Origin: an uncultured Bacteroidales bacterium
Lineage (GTDB): Bacteria > Bacteroidota > Bacteroidia > Bacteroidales > FEN-979
NCBI GenBank assembly: GCA_903929315.1
Contig: CAIYUC010000211.1
Span: 1-64,000, forward strand
Direction: 5' to 3'
DNA: 64,000 nucleotides
Shown here one piece after another: positions 35,970 through 46,501 of this stretch. The notes beneath the pieces were generated by a model. The model saw only the letters and a program-made list of their open reading frames with translations. It made no database searches and had not been told where the DNA came from. Each line of letters begins with the position of its first letter. Within the stretch, counting starts at the first letter, position 1. The position numbers and the translations under genes are program-made.

Positions 35970-38207
35970 ATGTTCCGGATTTCAACTTTACGCAATAATA
36001 CATTACAAAGATATTCTGCTTCAGCTGCTTTAGCTCTCTTTTTCATCTTTAACCTTCACGTCGAAAAAATGGCCGGACAAGTAGAACCAACAAGCTATAT
36101 AAACAACTTGTCACGGGAATATAAAAATGCAAAAAACGATAGCATGAGAATTGAGCTTCTTTCAAAGCTTGCTTCTTTCTATTTAAATTACATGGATGAT
36201 TATATCCTTGCCGATAGTATCAGTGAAGCCGCTATTGAAACTGCTGACAAGAGCTCACTTCCCGGACTTCAGTTTCTTGCCTTGACCAGGTACATCCAAT
36301 CGAACGATCTTGAAAAGTATCCCGAGAAGGCTTTTGCTCATGCAAAAAGATCTATGGAGCTTTCCAGGAAAACCCATAATCCGTTTGATGAATGGCGTTC
36401 TCTCAAAAACATGGATACGGTGTGTTTGTCCAACCATGACTCCTCCATGGCTTATGATTTTGCTTCAAAAGCAATGATAACTGCCGGGAAATTGAACAAT
36501 GACAAGTTAAAAGTTGAAAGTTACCTTGACATCGGGAGATGTCTTGAAGATAAAAAAGAGAAATTAGAGGCATTAATGAAATATATAAAAGCGAAGGACC
36601 TTGCGGAGAGATTGAATGACCCTTCTTTATTGAAGAAATGCTATCATGTTTTGGCAAATTTCTATAGCATGGCTAAGTTCCTCAATAAAGCGGTTGAATT
36701 CAAGGATAGTGAAGATATTCTCGTCCGGAATATCCGTCCGGTTGACTCCACGGCTCTTATGTGGATCCAATATGACAGGTTGACGATTGATATTGCCAAT
36801 AACAACAATCGTATGATCGAAAAAGATTTGCAGTATATTCTTGACTTTGCCATGAGACATGGAGCCCAAAGGCTGAAAAGATTTGAATTCGCACTCTATC
36901 GAACTCATCTTCTCACGGCTAATTCAATTGACCAGCTCTATGACCTTTATAATAAAAAATATCCCTCAGAATTGAAACAAATGTTGTTAAACGAACCGGC
37001 AAGATTTTACCTGCTGAAAGCTTATTTTACTGAAAAAGAAAACAAGACAGATTCCGCCACATATTATTTCAATAAAGCCGAACAATTAATGCGCACCCAA
37101 TCGTCTTTTCTCAGATCTCAGTTTTATTACAGGTTTGCCCAGTTTTTGATCCGGCACGGGCGAAAAATGGAGGCCATCGATAAACTGCACCAATCGTATA
37201 AGCTGGCGAAGGAGGCTGATTACCTGGATAATGAGCTCAGTGCATCCGAACTGCTTGATTCTCTTTATTCTCAAATAGGAGATTATAAAAATGCCTATAT
37301 CTGTTCACTGCAAAATAACAAACTGCAAAATAACATATATGAATGGTCAATGAAAGAACAATTGTTCAGGACACAGATCGAACATGATGCCCAGCAACAT
37401 GAGATGGCTGTAGCACTGGAAAAAGAAAAATCCGATAAAGAGATCAAGCAGAAAAAGACAGAAAGAAATATGATGGCTGCTGGTATTGGGTTCCTTGTCA
37501 TACTTTCGTTTGCTATTTACAGGAACTACAGGAACCAGAAAAGATCGAACAAGCTGCTGGACGCTGCAAAGAAACAATCCGACGATCTCTTATTAAATAT
37601 CCTGCCATATGAAACAGCAGAAGAATTAAAGTTGACAGGAACAGCAAAAGCAAAACGGTTTGATGAGGTTACAGTCATGTTCACAGACTTTAAAGGTTTT
37701 ACCCAACTCAGTGAAAAAATGGGTGCAGAAGATCTGGTTAAATTGGTAGATTTCTATTTCAGCGAATTCGACAAGATCATTGCCCGTCATAATATTGAAA
37801 AGATCAAGATCATCGGTGATAGTTACATGTGCGCAGGAGGATTACCTATTACTAATAAGTCCCATGCATATGATGTGGTTTCTGCTGCACTTGAAATGCA
37901 GGAATTCATGAATATCCAGAAAAATGAAAGATGTTCACGCGGGGAAATTTTCTTCGAATTAAGGATTGGTATCAATACCGGTCACGTGGTGGCTGGTATA
38001 GTCGGATTAAAGAAATTCGCTTATGATATCTGGGGCGATTCGGTGAATATTGCATCAAGGATGGAAAGCGGCGGTGAGACCGGAAAGGTAAATGTCTCCG
38101 GGTTTACCTTTGAGTTAATAAAACATCAATTCCATTGCACTCCCAGAGGAAAAATTGAAGCGAAGAACAAAGGATTGATTGATATGTATTTTGTGGATAT
38201 AAAATAA
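35970..38207 (+). CDS. TPR-containing membrane protein with class III adenylate/guanylate cyclase domain
   Basis: 745 aa; helical repeats, TM (MMAAGIGFLVILSFAIY), cyclase motifs VTVMFTDFKGFTQLSEKM...IKIIGDSYMCAGG...RIGINTGHVVAGIVG...YDIWGDSVNIASRMES. Confidence 0.9.
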   Translation: MFRISTLRNNTLQRYSASAALALFFIFNLHVEKMAGQVEPTSYINNLSREYKNAKNDSMRIELLSKLASFYLNYMDDYILADSISEAAIETADKSSLPGLQFLALTRYIQSNDLEKYPEKAFAHAKRSMELSRKTHNPFDEWRSLKNMDTVCLSNHDSSMAYDFASKAMITAGKLNNDKLKVESYLDIGRCLEDKKEKLEALMKYIKAKDLAERLNDPSLLKKCYHVLANFYSMAKFLNKAVEFKDSEDILVRNIRPVDSTALMWIQYDRLTIDIANNNNRMIEKDLQYILDFAMRHGAQRLKRFEFALYRTHLLTANSIDQLYDLYNKKYPSELKQMLLNEPARFYLLKAYFTEKENKTDSATYYFNKAEQLMRTQSSFLRSQFYYRFAQFLIRHGRKMEAIDKLHQSYKLAKEADYLDNELSASELLDSLYSQIGDYKNAYICSLQNNKLQNNIYEWSMKEQLFRTQIEHDAQQHEMAVALEKEKSDKEIKQKKTERNMMAAGIGFLVILSFAIYRNYRNQKRSNKLLDAAKKQSDDLLLNILPYETAEELKLTGTAKAKRFDEVTVMFTDFKGFTQLSEKMGAEDLVKLVDFYFSEFDKIIARHNIEKIKIIGDSYMCAGGLPITNKSHAYDVVSAALEMQEFMNIQKNERCSRGEIFFELRIGINTGHVVAGIVGLKKFAYDIWGDSVNIASRMESGGETGKVNVSGFTFELIKHQFHCTPRGKIEAKNKGLIDMYFVDIK

Positions 38208-38254
38208 TTTTTGGGTGTATTTTTAATCCGGAATAATTTGTTCTGTTAATACCT

Positions 38255-38902
38255 ATGATAATGGCAACAAAAAAGAAAATAATAACGGTCGAAGATCATG
38301 CAATTTTCCGGGAAGGATTGAGACGGATCATTAGTGAAATGGATGATATGGAATTGGTCGGTGAAGCTCCAAACGGAGTCGAGTTTTTAAAAATGTTAAA
38401 GAAAGTCACTCCCGACCTTGTAATAATGGATATACAAATGCCGGAAATGGATGGTATCGAAGCTACCGAGAAAGCGCTGCAATTTAATCCATCCCTAAAG
38501 ATCCTTGTTTTAAGCATGTTCGGTGAGGAAGAATACATTTTTTCAATGGTGGATAAAGGAATATATGGTTTCATCCTGAAAAATTCCGATGTGACGGATT
38601 TCAAAAAAGCAATTACGAGGGTTTCGGACGGACAACATTACTATTCCGAAGAAGTCATGCAGGTGCTCGTAAAAAAAGTCAGAGGATACGATACCATGGA
38701 TAAGATCACCTTCACCCATAAGGAAAATGAAGTCCTGCGATTACTTTGTAAGGGATTGTCAAATGCTGAGATTGCGGAAAAAATTTTTATCAGCACCCGT
38801 ACTGTTGAAGGGTACCGGAATAAACTGCTTCAAAAGACAGGCACATCCAATGTTTTGAACCTGGTCATATTTGCTTTACGGAATAAACTTGTAATTTTAT
38901 AA
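38255..38902 (+). CDS. NarL/FixJ-family response regulator
   Basis: 215 aa; receiver (VIMDIQMPEMDGIEA) plus LuxR HTH (ENEVLRLLCKGLSNAEIAEKIFISTRTVEGYRNKLLQKTG). Confidence 0.95.
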   Translation: MIMATKKKIITVEDHAIFREGLRRIISEMDDMELVGEAPNGVEFLKMLKKVTPDLVIMDIQMPEMDGIEATEKALQFNPSLKILVLSMFGEEEYIFSMVDKGIYGFILKNSDVTDFKKAITRVSDGQHYYSEEVMQVLVKKVRGYDTMDKITFTHKENEVLRLLCKGLSNAEIAEKIFISTRTVEGYRNKLLQKTGTSNVLNLVIFALRNKLVIL

Positions 38903-38903
38903 C

Positions 38904-39962
38904 ATGATCCATCCTATGAATACCTCCTTCCATGAAAGTGAAGCCCTTTTTAAAACCCTGGTAAAGCATCTTCCGAATCCTATCCTCATTCATATGGATA
39001 GGAAAGTCGTGTTCGCGAATGATTTCATTATACAGATCTTAGGGTATCCAAAAGATGAGATAATAGGAAAGGATCTTGCAACGTTGTTAATCGACCCGGT
39101 AGATCACGAGAACACCCATTTCTTGTATGACCTTTTTATTAACCCTCGTGTTATTGAGGAGGAAATTGAGATCCGTACAGTAAGCCAGAAAGTGATCCTG
39201 AAAACATTTCTTCTCAGGAACAGCAGGATAAAGTATAAAGGAAGGAATGCCGTCATGACTACGCTTTTTGATATTACAGAGCGGAAGAATCTCGAAAGAT
39301 ATGTTCTTGGTAAAGTCATTGAAGCAGAAGAAAAAGAACGGAAGCGATTCGCAGCCGATCTTCATGATGATCTGGGACCTACTCTGTCCAGCATAAAGCT
39401 TCACCTGAGTCTTCTTGAAAACCCTAAGGATCCTGAAACCTTCTTATCAGATCTTAAAATGTGTAAAGAGCTCCTGAACGATTCTATCGGAAAAATGAGG
39501 ATCATCGCTAACAACCTGATGCCTCGGCTGATTGACAATTATGGGCTTGAAGCAGCGTTAAATTCCTTTATTAAAATGATGCAGAAGGAAGGGCAATATA
39601 CAATTGAATTTATTTCAAACCTGAATGGGAAACGTTTTGCAAAACAAGTTGAATTGCATCTATACAGGATCATTTGCGAATTGATCAATAATACCGTCAA
39701 GCATTCCGGCGCCACAAAATCCAAAATAAATCTGGATTTTAAAGGGAAAATTCTGATGTTGTATTACGCAGACAATGGAAAAGGTTATAAAGTTGAAGAA
39801 ATTCATGACAGATCAAAAGGAATGGGTATTGACAACATTCTTCAACGGGTAAGCCTGATCAATGGAACTATTAAATTTCAGAAAAAAGGAGGAAAAATAG
39901 AAGTCAGAATAGGAAAGGAAATTGAGCCCTCTGAACTCCCTGAAATGGCAAAAGACAAATGA
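38904..39962 (+). CDS. PAS-domain histidine kinase, HisKA_3 type
   Basis: 352 aa; PAS, EKERKRFAADLHDDLGPTLSSIKLHL, HATPase; adjacent to its likely regulator. Confidence 0.92.
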   Translation: MIHPMNTSFHESEALFKTLVKHLPNPILIHMDRKVVFANDFIIQILGYPKDEIIGKDLATLLIDPVDHENTHFLYDLFINPRVIEEEIEIRTVSQKVILKTFLLRNSRIKYKGRNAVMTTLFDITERKNLERYVLGKVIEAEEKERKRFAADLHDDLGPTLSSIKLHLSLLENPKDPETFLSDLKMCKELLNDSIGKMRIIANNLMPRLIDNYGLEAALNSFIKMMQKEGQYTIEFISNLNGKRFAKQVELHLYRIICELINNTVKHSGATKSKINLDFKGKILMLYYADNGKGYKVEEIHDRSKGMGIDNILQRVSLINGTIKFQKKGGKIEVRIGKEIEPSELPEMAKDK

Positions 39963-39969
39963 ATTGTTG

Positions 39970-39977
39970 TAAATTTG
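39970..39977 (+). promoter_or_regulatory. Candidate -7 element TAAATTTG upstream of the HD-domain gene
   Basis: TAnnTTTG match ~60 bp upstream of ATG. Confidence 0.4.
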
Positions 39978-40035
39978 CACGGGTAAAATATCTTTCCAAC
40001 TTTAAACAAAATAATAGACTAAAACTACTTATTCG

Positions 40036-40623
40036 ATGAACTTTCAAGGTGCAGAGAAATACATTGTAAGCAGGTTAAAAAAAGAACTGCCCAACTCCAT
40101 GTTTTACCATACACTGGAACATACGCTTGATGTCCAGAAGGTAACAAAACAACTGATCAAAAAGGAAAAAATTGATCCACAGACAGGCTTGATCATTGAA
40201 ACAGCAGCATTATTCCATGATATAGGAATGCTGATCAATTATAAAGAACATGAACTTGCATCCGTTGAAGTTGCCAGAAATTCACTTCCACACTATTCCT
40301 ATTCAACAAAAGAGATCACGGAAATTTGCGACCTTATAATGGTAACCTGTCTTCCGCAACGGCCGGAAACATATACAGGCCAGATCCTCTGTGATGCTGA
40401 TATGGATAACCTGGGTCGGGATGATTTCTTTATTCAGTCATTCAGGCTCAAACTGGAACTGGAAATGAATGGCATTGGCACCACAACCATAAAGAAATGG
40501 CTGGCAAAACTTGTTCAATTCCTCGAGGAGCATACTTTTTACACAGCATCCGCAATTGAACTGCGACAAGCAAAAAAAATGCAGAATCTTTCTGAGCTCA
40601 GAGAGATCGTCATCCTTTACTAA
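40036..40623 (+). CDS. HD-domain phosphohydrolase
   Basis: 195 aa; YHTLEHTLDVQKV...AALFHDIGMLINYKEHE. Confidence 0.85.
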   Translation: MNFQGAEKYIVSRLKKELPNSMFYHTLEHTLDVQKVTKQLIKKEKIDPQTGLIIETAALFHDIGMLINYKEHELASVEVARNSLPHYSYSTKEITEICDLIMVTCLPQRPETYTGQILCDADMDNLGRDDFFIQSFRLKLELEMNGIGTTTIKKWLAKLVQFLEEHTFYTASAIELRQAKKMQNLSELREIVILY

Positions 40624-41450
40624 ATATCCCTCCTTAGCATGATCCGGAATACAATTCCAATCATCACTGCAGAATAGATTAAGGGAACAATGCAATCCAG
40701 AATAGATACTGTATCCTGTAAATGGATTCCCGCAATTTTTTGCAGGGAAGAAATATTTGGATATTCCACGATCTTAAGAACAGAATTTACGGGCAGACGG
40801 GGTGAAATGTTATTGGGTTGGAAATAAGGAATTTTCAAAATGTAATAGATAACAGGCTCAATGATCAAAGTATACAAAGTGAAAAGTGCAATAGTAAGAC
40901 CTGTATTTCGGAATATAAATCCAAAGAAAAAAGCAAAGAGAAGAAATGTCAGGATTTGAATGAAAAAACCTGGTACAAAGACAATCTTCTTCATCATCAG
41001 AGAAAAATTTGGATGATCCGTATGAATAACTCCAAGGAGAAATATGATTACAGCAAGAATGATTGTAATGATCAATGATAATAGAATTATGACCTGTAGT
41101 TTGGATACCAGGAATTCCTGTTTACTCATGCCATTTATAAGGTTTTGTCGGATGGTCTTGAATGTGAATTCATTTGTTATCAGGATGATAATAATAATCG
41201 CTGGAAAGATCAGGAAATAGCGGATACTGGCGAAGAACATCATGTTTTGCCAGATATCAGGAAAGAAATAAAGTGTTATATGAGGCAATGGAATTGGGAG
41301 CCTTTTATTGAAATTGTCGATCCAATTATTTAAGGTAAACTCAGCCATGAGGATCCCCAATGCCAGGAAAACAAAATATAACCCGATCAGGATCCAGAAA
41401 ACTTTATAGTTCACGATTTTCTTTAGTTCTATTTTTAACAGCTTTATCAT
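40620..41450 (-). CDS. ABC-2 type transporter permease
   Basis: 276 aa, six hydrophobic segments; 4-bp overlap with the ATPase gene. Confidence 0.85.
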   Translation of the reverse strand: MIKLLKIELKKIVNYKVFWILIGLYFVFLALGILMAEFTLNNWIDNFNKRLPIPLPHITLYFFPDIWQNMMFFASIRYFLIFPAIIIIILITNEFTFKTIRQNLINGMSKQEFLVSKLQVIILLSLIITIILAVIIFLLGVIHTDHPNFSLMMKKIVFVPGFFIQILTFLLFAFFFGFIFRNTGLTIALFTLYTLIIEPVIYYILKIPYFQPNNISPRLPVNSVLKIVEYPNISSLQKIAGIHLQDTVSILDCIVPLIYSAVMIGIVFRIMLRRDI

Positions 41451-42343
41451 TGATTTTCCTGTAAAAGTTCCAGAAAATGTTTTTCAAGACTTCTTTGCTT
41501 TTCTGAAAGATGAGTAAGAACAATACCATTTCGAAACAGAAATTCATTAATCTCCTGTGGTTTTATTGCCTGCGTGAAATAAACCAATGATTTCCCATCG
41601 GAATGGATTAACGATTTAAAATTTGCATGCGACTGAATCGTTTTATCGAGTAATTCCTGATTTTCTGCAGCAATTTCAATACAATCTGCAATAGCAACCA
41701 CCTCACTGACTTTTCCTGAAAATAATTGTTGTCCTTTGTTCAAAACTGCAACATGGCTGCAAATCTTTTGTACCTCATCCAGGAGATGACTGGCAAGGAT
41801 TATCGTTGTTCCTTTGGAGGCAACCCGGAGAATGATCTCACGGATCTGTGCGATTCCCTGTGGATCAAGACCATTCGTGGGTTCGTCAAGGATCAGGACT
41901 TCAGGATTTCCAAGCAGGGCCGACGCAACCGCCAGTCGCTGTTTCATTCCATATGAAAAAGTATTGAACCTTGAATTCCTCCTTTCATACAGACCTGTTA
42001 TCATTAAAACATCCGGGATACCATCAAAAGATAAATCTTTAATAGATGCGACAATCTCAAGGTTTTTGACAGCGCTCAGATAGGGGAAAAAATTAGGACT
42101 CTCAATAACTGCCCCGATTCTCTTAAGGCTTTTTTTTGAGGGAGCATCACCAAACCACAGGAAGTCGCCTGAATCAGCTTTCATCAGGCCAAGCATGATA
42201 CTTAATGTAGTGGTTTTTCCACTTCCGTTTGGGCCGAGGATACCATAAACCTGGCCTTGCAATACATCGAGGGATAGTACTTTTACTGCCTGGATTTTTC
42301 CGTATCGTTTGGAAATCTTGTGAAGCGAAAGAACAGATTCCAA
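41447..42343 (-). CDS. ABC transporter ATP-binding protein
   Basis: 298 aa; GPNGSGKTTT, FSYGMKQRLAVASALLGNPEVLILDEPTNGLDP. Confidence 0.95.
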   Translation of the reverse strand: MESVLSLHKISKRYGKIQAVKVLSLDVLQGQVYGILGPNGSGKTTTLSIMLGLMKADSGDFLWFGDAPSKKSLKRIGAVIESPNFFPYLSAVKNLEIVASIKDLSFDGIPDVLMITGLYERRNSRFNTFSYGMKQRLAVASALLGNPEVLILDEPTNGLDPQGIAQIREIILRVASKGTTIILASHLLDEVQKICSHVAVLNKGQQLFSGKVSEVVAIADCIEIAAENQELLDKTIQSHANFKSLIHSDGKSLVYFTQAIKPQEINEFLFRNGIVLTHLSEKQRSLEKHFLELLQENQ

Positions 42344-42422
42344 TCTTTAATTTTTAGAGGATGATTATTTATATGATGATAAAGAAATTTCCCTTCAACT
42401 ATGGACTACAATGAACATTTTC

Positions 42423-43130
42423 CTACCGGTACAGGAGAAAAACAGTCGGTTTTTTATTAATATCCGGGATATCGTTTTTCCATTCTTTAACTGTTTTTAC
42501 CTGGATTGATTCTTTTTCAGTAGTCAAATCTGTGGCTGTACACAGGATAATCGCAGTCTGACAGGTTGTAACAATCGCGTGAAAAAGCTGGAGATTTCTG
42601 TAAGGGGCTTCAATGAATATTTGGGTCTGGTCTTTAGAATATACGGCATTTTCCATTTCTTCTATCTTTTTTGTCCTTGCTGTTTTTTCAATCGGCAGAT
42701 AACCATGAAAAATAAAATTTTGCCCATTAAAGCCTGAAGCCATCAGTGCCAGAAAGATAGAAGATGGACCGGAAAGAGGGACAACTTTAATTTTATGCCT
42801 GTGTGCAAGGCGTACAATTTCCGAACCCGGGTCTGCAATACATGGGAAGCCCGCTTCAGAAAGGATACCCATATCATGTCCCTGGAGAAGAGGTTCAATA
42901 TATTGTTCCAAATGTTTTTTATCCGAATGTTCATTGAATAAAAGGAAATGAAAATCATTAAAATCACCCGTCACGCCTGTTTTTCGTAAAAAACGCCGGG
43001 ATGTTTTGATTTCTTCCACTACAAAATGCCGGAGCCTGAGGATACACCTGATATTTGAAGCAGGAAGTGAGTTTTCAACAGGATCGTCATTTAAAACCGT
43101 TGGCAGCAGATATAATGTTCCTTTATCCAT
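42423..43130 (-). CDS. SAM-dependent tetrapyrrole-methylase-fold methyltransferase, RsmI-like
   Basis: 235 aa; ILSEAGFPCIADPGSEIVRLAH, VVPLSGPSSIFLALMASGFNGQNF, FIEAPYRN. Confidence 0.8.
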   Translation of the reverse strand: MDKGTLYLLPTVLNDDPVENSLPASNIRCILRLRHFVVEEIKTSRRFLRKTGVTGDFNDFHFLLFNEHSDKKHLEQYIEPLLQGHDMGILSEAGFPCIADPGSEIVRLAHRHKIKVVPLSGPSSIFLALMASGFNGQNFIFHGYLPIEKTARTKKIEEMENAVYSKDQTQIFIEAPYRNLQLFHAIVTTCQTAIILCTATDLTTEKESIQVKTVKEWKNDIPDINKKPTVFLLYR

Positions 43131-43170
43131 CTTATTTTTTCATATCCTAAACTACACCTTCATTACTTCA

Positions 43171-44142
43171 TTACTTTTTTGTGATCCACGGTAACTTATC
43201 CAGGTCGACATTCCCGCCTGAAAGGATGATCCCGATCTTCATTTTACTGACTGCAACTTTCTTTTCCAAAATTGCAGCAAAAGGTACGGCAGCAGAAGGC
43301 TCTATCAATATCTTCATTCTTTCCCAGATAAACCGCATAGCCATGACAATCGATTTCTCGCTGACTGTAACGATTTGATGAACATTATCCAGGATAATAG
43401 GGTAGGTGAGGGTTCCAAGGGAAGTCCTTAAACCGTCAGCGATGGTGTTTGGGTTCACAGATGGAATGAATTTTTTTTGAGTAAACGAGAGGAATGCATC
43501 ATTCGCTTGTTCAGGCTCGGCTGCTATGACTCTGGTCTTTGGAGAAAAATACCTGGCAGATAATGCAGTTCCGCTCAGTAATCCACCGCCACCGACAGGA
43601 GCCATCAGAATATCAAGAGCCGGAATTTCTTCAATCAGTTCTTTTGCAGCAGTAGCTTGTCCTGCAATTATGCGAAGGTCATTATAAGGATGTATTTCGA
43701 TTGCCCCCGTTTCGGCTATGACCTTTGCCAGTGTTGCTTCCCGTGCTTCAAGTGTCGGCTTACAAAATGTTATTGTCCCTAAATAATTTTTGACAGCTTC
43801 AACTTTAACTTTTGATGAATTGGATGGCATAACAATGAAAGCTTTCGCTTTTCTTAAAGAGGCCGCCCATGATAATGCCTGGGCATGATTCCCGGATGAA
43901 TGGGTTGCAACACCATTTACCAGCGATGAATTGTCAAGCAAGAAAATTGCATTTGTTGCTCCCCTGGCTTTAAATGCTCCTACTTTCTGGAAATTTTCAC
44001 ATTTGAAATAGATCTCACAATGAAAGGCAGCATTGATACTGTGTGAAGTTAAAACAGGAGTTTTGTTGATATGGTGTTTAATACGATCTGCTGCTTGCAG
44101 AATTTTGTTAACATCAGGAAAGTTATAGGCTGGTGACTCCAT
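43171..44142 (-). CDS. PLP-dependent threonine/serine dehydratase-family enzyme
   Basis: 323 aa; FKARGATNAIF, HSSGNHAQALSWAA, PVGGGGLLSGTAL. Confidence 0.88.
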   Translation of the reverse strand: MESPAYNFPDVNKILQAADRIKHHINKTPVLTSHSINAAFHCEIYFKCENFQKVGAFKARGATNAIFLLDNSSLVNGVATHSSGNHAQALSWAASLRKAKAFIVMPSNSSKVKVEAVKNYLGTITFCKPTLEAREATLAKVIAETGAIEIHPYNDLRIIAGQATAAKELIEEIPALDILMAPVGGGGLLSGTALSARYFSPKTRVIAAEPEQANDAFLSFTQKKFIPSVNPNTIADGLRTSLGTLTYPIILDNVHQIVTVSEKSIVMAMRFIWERMKILIEPSAAVPFAAILEKKVAVSKMKIGIILSGGNVDLDKLPWITKK

Positions 44143-44176
44143 GTAACTTTTTTACAGGATACAAAAGGATTTGGAA

Positions 44177-44647
44177 TTATGATTTATATTGTTCCCGGAT
44201 CATTTCTGCAATGATTTCACAGGCTTTTTCCAGTTGAATAAATACCTCTTCAAAAGCAGATATTCCATTATACCAGGGATCATGAACCGGGATGTTTTGC
44301 ATCGGATAGAGTACGTTCATCACATAATCGACTTTTTCTTTATCGTTATCATTTCTTGATAACCTCATGGTATTATCGAAATGCCAGGCATCCATGACAT
44401 AAATTTTATCAAAACGATCGAAGTCAGCCCTGGTAAATAACCTTGCCCTGTGATCAGTGATATCGATGTCATGTTTCCAGGCAATTTTTATTGCGCGTTC
44501 ATCAGGAAGATCGCCGATGTGAAAGTTTTCAAACCCTGCCGAGTCAATCTCCGCCGTAATACGTTTTTTGCGCAGTTTATCCTTAAGAATACCTTCGGCC
44601 AAAGGGGACCGGCAAATATTACCGGTACAGACAAAGAGCACTTTCAT
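44177..44647 (-). CDS. Low molecular weight protein-tyrosine phosphatase
   Basis: 156 aa; VLFVCTGNICRSPLAEG and DPWYNG. Confidence 0.92.
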   Translation of the reverse strand: MKVLFVCTGNICRSPLAEGILKDKLRKKRITAEIDSAGFENFHIGDLPDERAIKIAWKHDIDITDHRARLFTRADFDRFDKIYVMDAWHFDNTMRLSRNDNDKEKVDYVMNVLYPMQNIPVHDPWYNGISAFEEVFIQLEKACEIIAEMIREQYKS

Positions 44648-44669
44648 CGGAGACCTGACGGCGAAGGAT

Positions 44670-46109
44670 TTATAATTTGATTTTTTTATCCAATTCTTCT
44701 ACAAACACCCGGAATTGCTTATCGGTTTCAACAAGGTTATTCACGGTCCTGCATGCATGTAAAACAGTGGCGTGGTCTTTATTTCCACAATGCAAACCGA
44801 TACTTGCGAGGGAAGCTTTTGTATGTTTCTTTGAAAAGTACATGGAAAGTTGTCTTGCCTGGACGATCTCTCTTTTCCTGGTTTTGGAATTGATCATATC
44901 AATCGGTATTTTGAAATAATCACAAACAATCTTCTGGATATAATCGATGGATATTTCGCGGGAAGTGTTCTTGACGAATTTATCGATCATCTGTTTTGCA
45001 AGCTCAAGAGTGATGGTCTTTTTATTGAGAGATGACTGTGCAAGAAGCGAGATCATAGCTCCCTCAAGTTCACGGATGTTGGTATTTATACTATAGGCAA
45101 GGTATTCGACAACTTCCTTGGAAATCTCAATACCATCGTTGTAAAGCTTCTTATGTAATATGGCAATCCGTGTTTCGAGGTCCGGTATCTGAAGATCGGC
45201 GGATAAACCCCACTTGAACCGTGATAACAAACGTGGTTCAATTCCTTTCATTTCGACCGGAGATTTGTCGGATGTAAGAATGATCTGGTTGCTTTTTTGA
45301 TGCAAATGATTAAAGATGTGAAAGAAAACATCCTGCGTTTTCTCTTTTCCCGCAAGGTTATGAATATCATCGATAATCAGGACATCGATCATCTGGTAGA
45401 AATGAATGAAATCATTCTGGTTATTGTTCTTTACCGAGTCGATGAATTGATTGATAAATTGGTCTGTTGTAACATACAGGACTGTCTTATCCGGGAAATT
45501 ATCCTTGACCTGCAGGCCGATAGAATGTGAGAGATGCGTTTTTCCCAAGCCTGTATTGCTGTATATTAACAAAGGATTGAAGGCGGTCTTGCCGGGATTA
45601 TTGGCGACAGCATATCCTGCTGAACGGGCCAGACGGTTACAATCTCCCTCGACAAAATTATCGAAGGAATAGCTTTCGATCAGTTGGGAATTGACCTTGA
45701 TCTTCTTTAACCCTGGAATAATAAAGGGGTTTGGAATTTCCTTTGATGAACCACGGTTCAAATCAATGGGCATTGAAACAGAAGGGTTGGATGTCGGTTT
45801 CTTTTCTCCAGCCGGAACATTGATGGAGAACGGGCCTGGATCCTTCTCGGTATTATCCATGATAATACTGTATTCCAGCCGGCCCTCATTACCCAATTCC
45901 TTTTTAATCGTCTTTTTCAGAAGGCCGATATAATGTTCTTCCATCCATTCATAAAAGAATTGGCTTGGAACCTGGATAGTGAGAACATTATCCTTTAGCT
46001 TTAAAGGTTTTATCGGAAGAAACCATGTTTTGAAACTTTGATAATTGATATTGTCCTTTATTATTTTGAGACAATTTCCCCAAATTTCGACCACGTTCTT
46101 TTCCATCAA
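44670..46109 (-). CDS. dnaA: Chromosomal replication initiator DnaA
   Basis: 479 aa; NPLLIYSNTGLGKTHLSHSIG, VLIIDDIHNLAGKEKTQDVFFHIFNHL, C-terminal GLHCGNKDHATVLHACR signature. Confidence 0.96.
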   Translation of the reverse strand: MMEKNVVEIWGNCLKIIKDNINYQSFKTWFLPIKPLKLKDNVLTIQVPSQFFYEWMEEHYIGLLKKTIKKELGNEGRLEYSIIMDNTEKDPGPFSINVPAGEKKPTSNPSVSMPIDLNRGSSKEIPNPFIIPGLKKIKVNSQLIESYSFDNFVEGDCNRLARSAGYAVANNPGKTAFNPLLIYSNTGLGKTHLSHSIGLQVKDNFPDKTVLYVTTDQFINQFIDSVKNNNQNDFIHFYQMIDVLIIDDIHNLAGKEKTQDVFFHIFNHLHQKSNQIILTSDKSPVEMKGIEPRLLSRFKWGLSADLQIPDLETRIAILHKKLYNDGIEISKEVVEYLAYSINTNIRELEGAMISLLAQSSLNKKTITLELAKQMIDKFVKNTSREISIDYIQKIVCDYFKIPIDMINSKTRKREIVQARQLSMYFSKKHTKASLASIGLHCGNKDHATVLHACRTVNNLVETDKQFRVFVEELDKKIKL

Positions 46110-46501
46110 TGACTAACCTTCAAAAATTCGTTATTCGACAATTACTATATTATGCGCTTTTTCAAGGTGTTAGACTTTGGCCGCAAGTCAAAATCCTTTT
46201 TAGGAGGCAATCTTTCAATTAAGTAACAAATATGATAAAAAAAAAATTAAAAAAAAACTTTTTTGGTCATAATTTTTTAAAAAATATTTTATGCAAAGTT
46301 TCGTCAACCCTTACATCTAAGCGGGTTTGATCTAAGCAGATTTTTTCACCAAGTAGTTACGGATGAATATGTTAAAAGTGTATATGGGATTTATTTAAAA
46401 TAGGTATAAATAGCATTATGTCTTATTCACAATTATATAAAAAAATATGAATATGTTCCTTATACAAAATTAGTCTAAATAACAATTTCTTTCACGAAAT
46501 A
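46110..46501. other. AT-rich intergenic region upstream of dnaA; candidate oriC or dnaA regulatory region
   Basis: A/T tracts 46230-46290; imperfect 15-bp tandem repeat ATCTAAGCGGGTTTG/ATCTAAGCAGATTTT at 46315-46344; TTATTCACA DnaA-box-like site at 46423-46431; ATGAATATGTT repeated. Confidence 0.35.
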
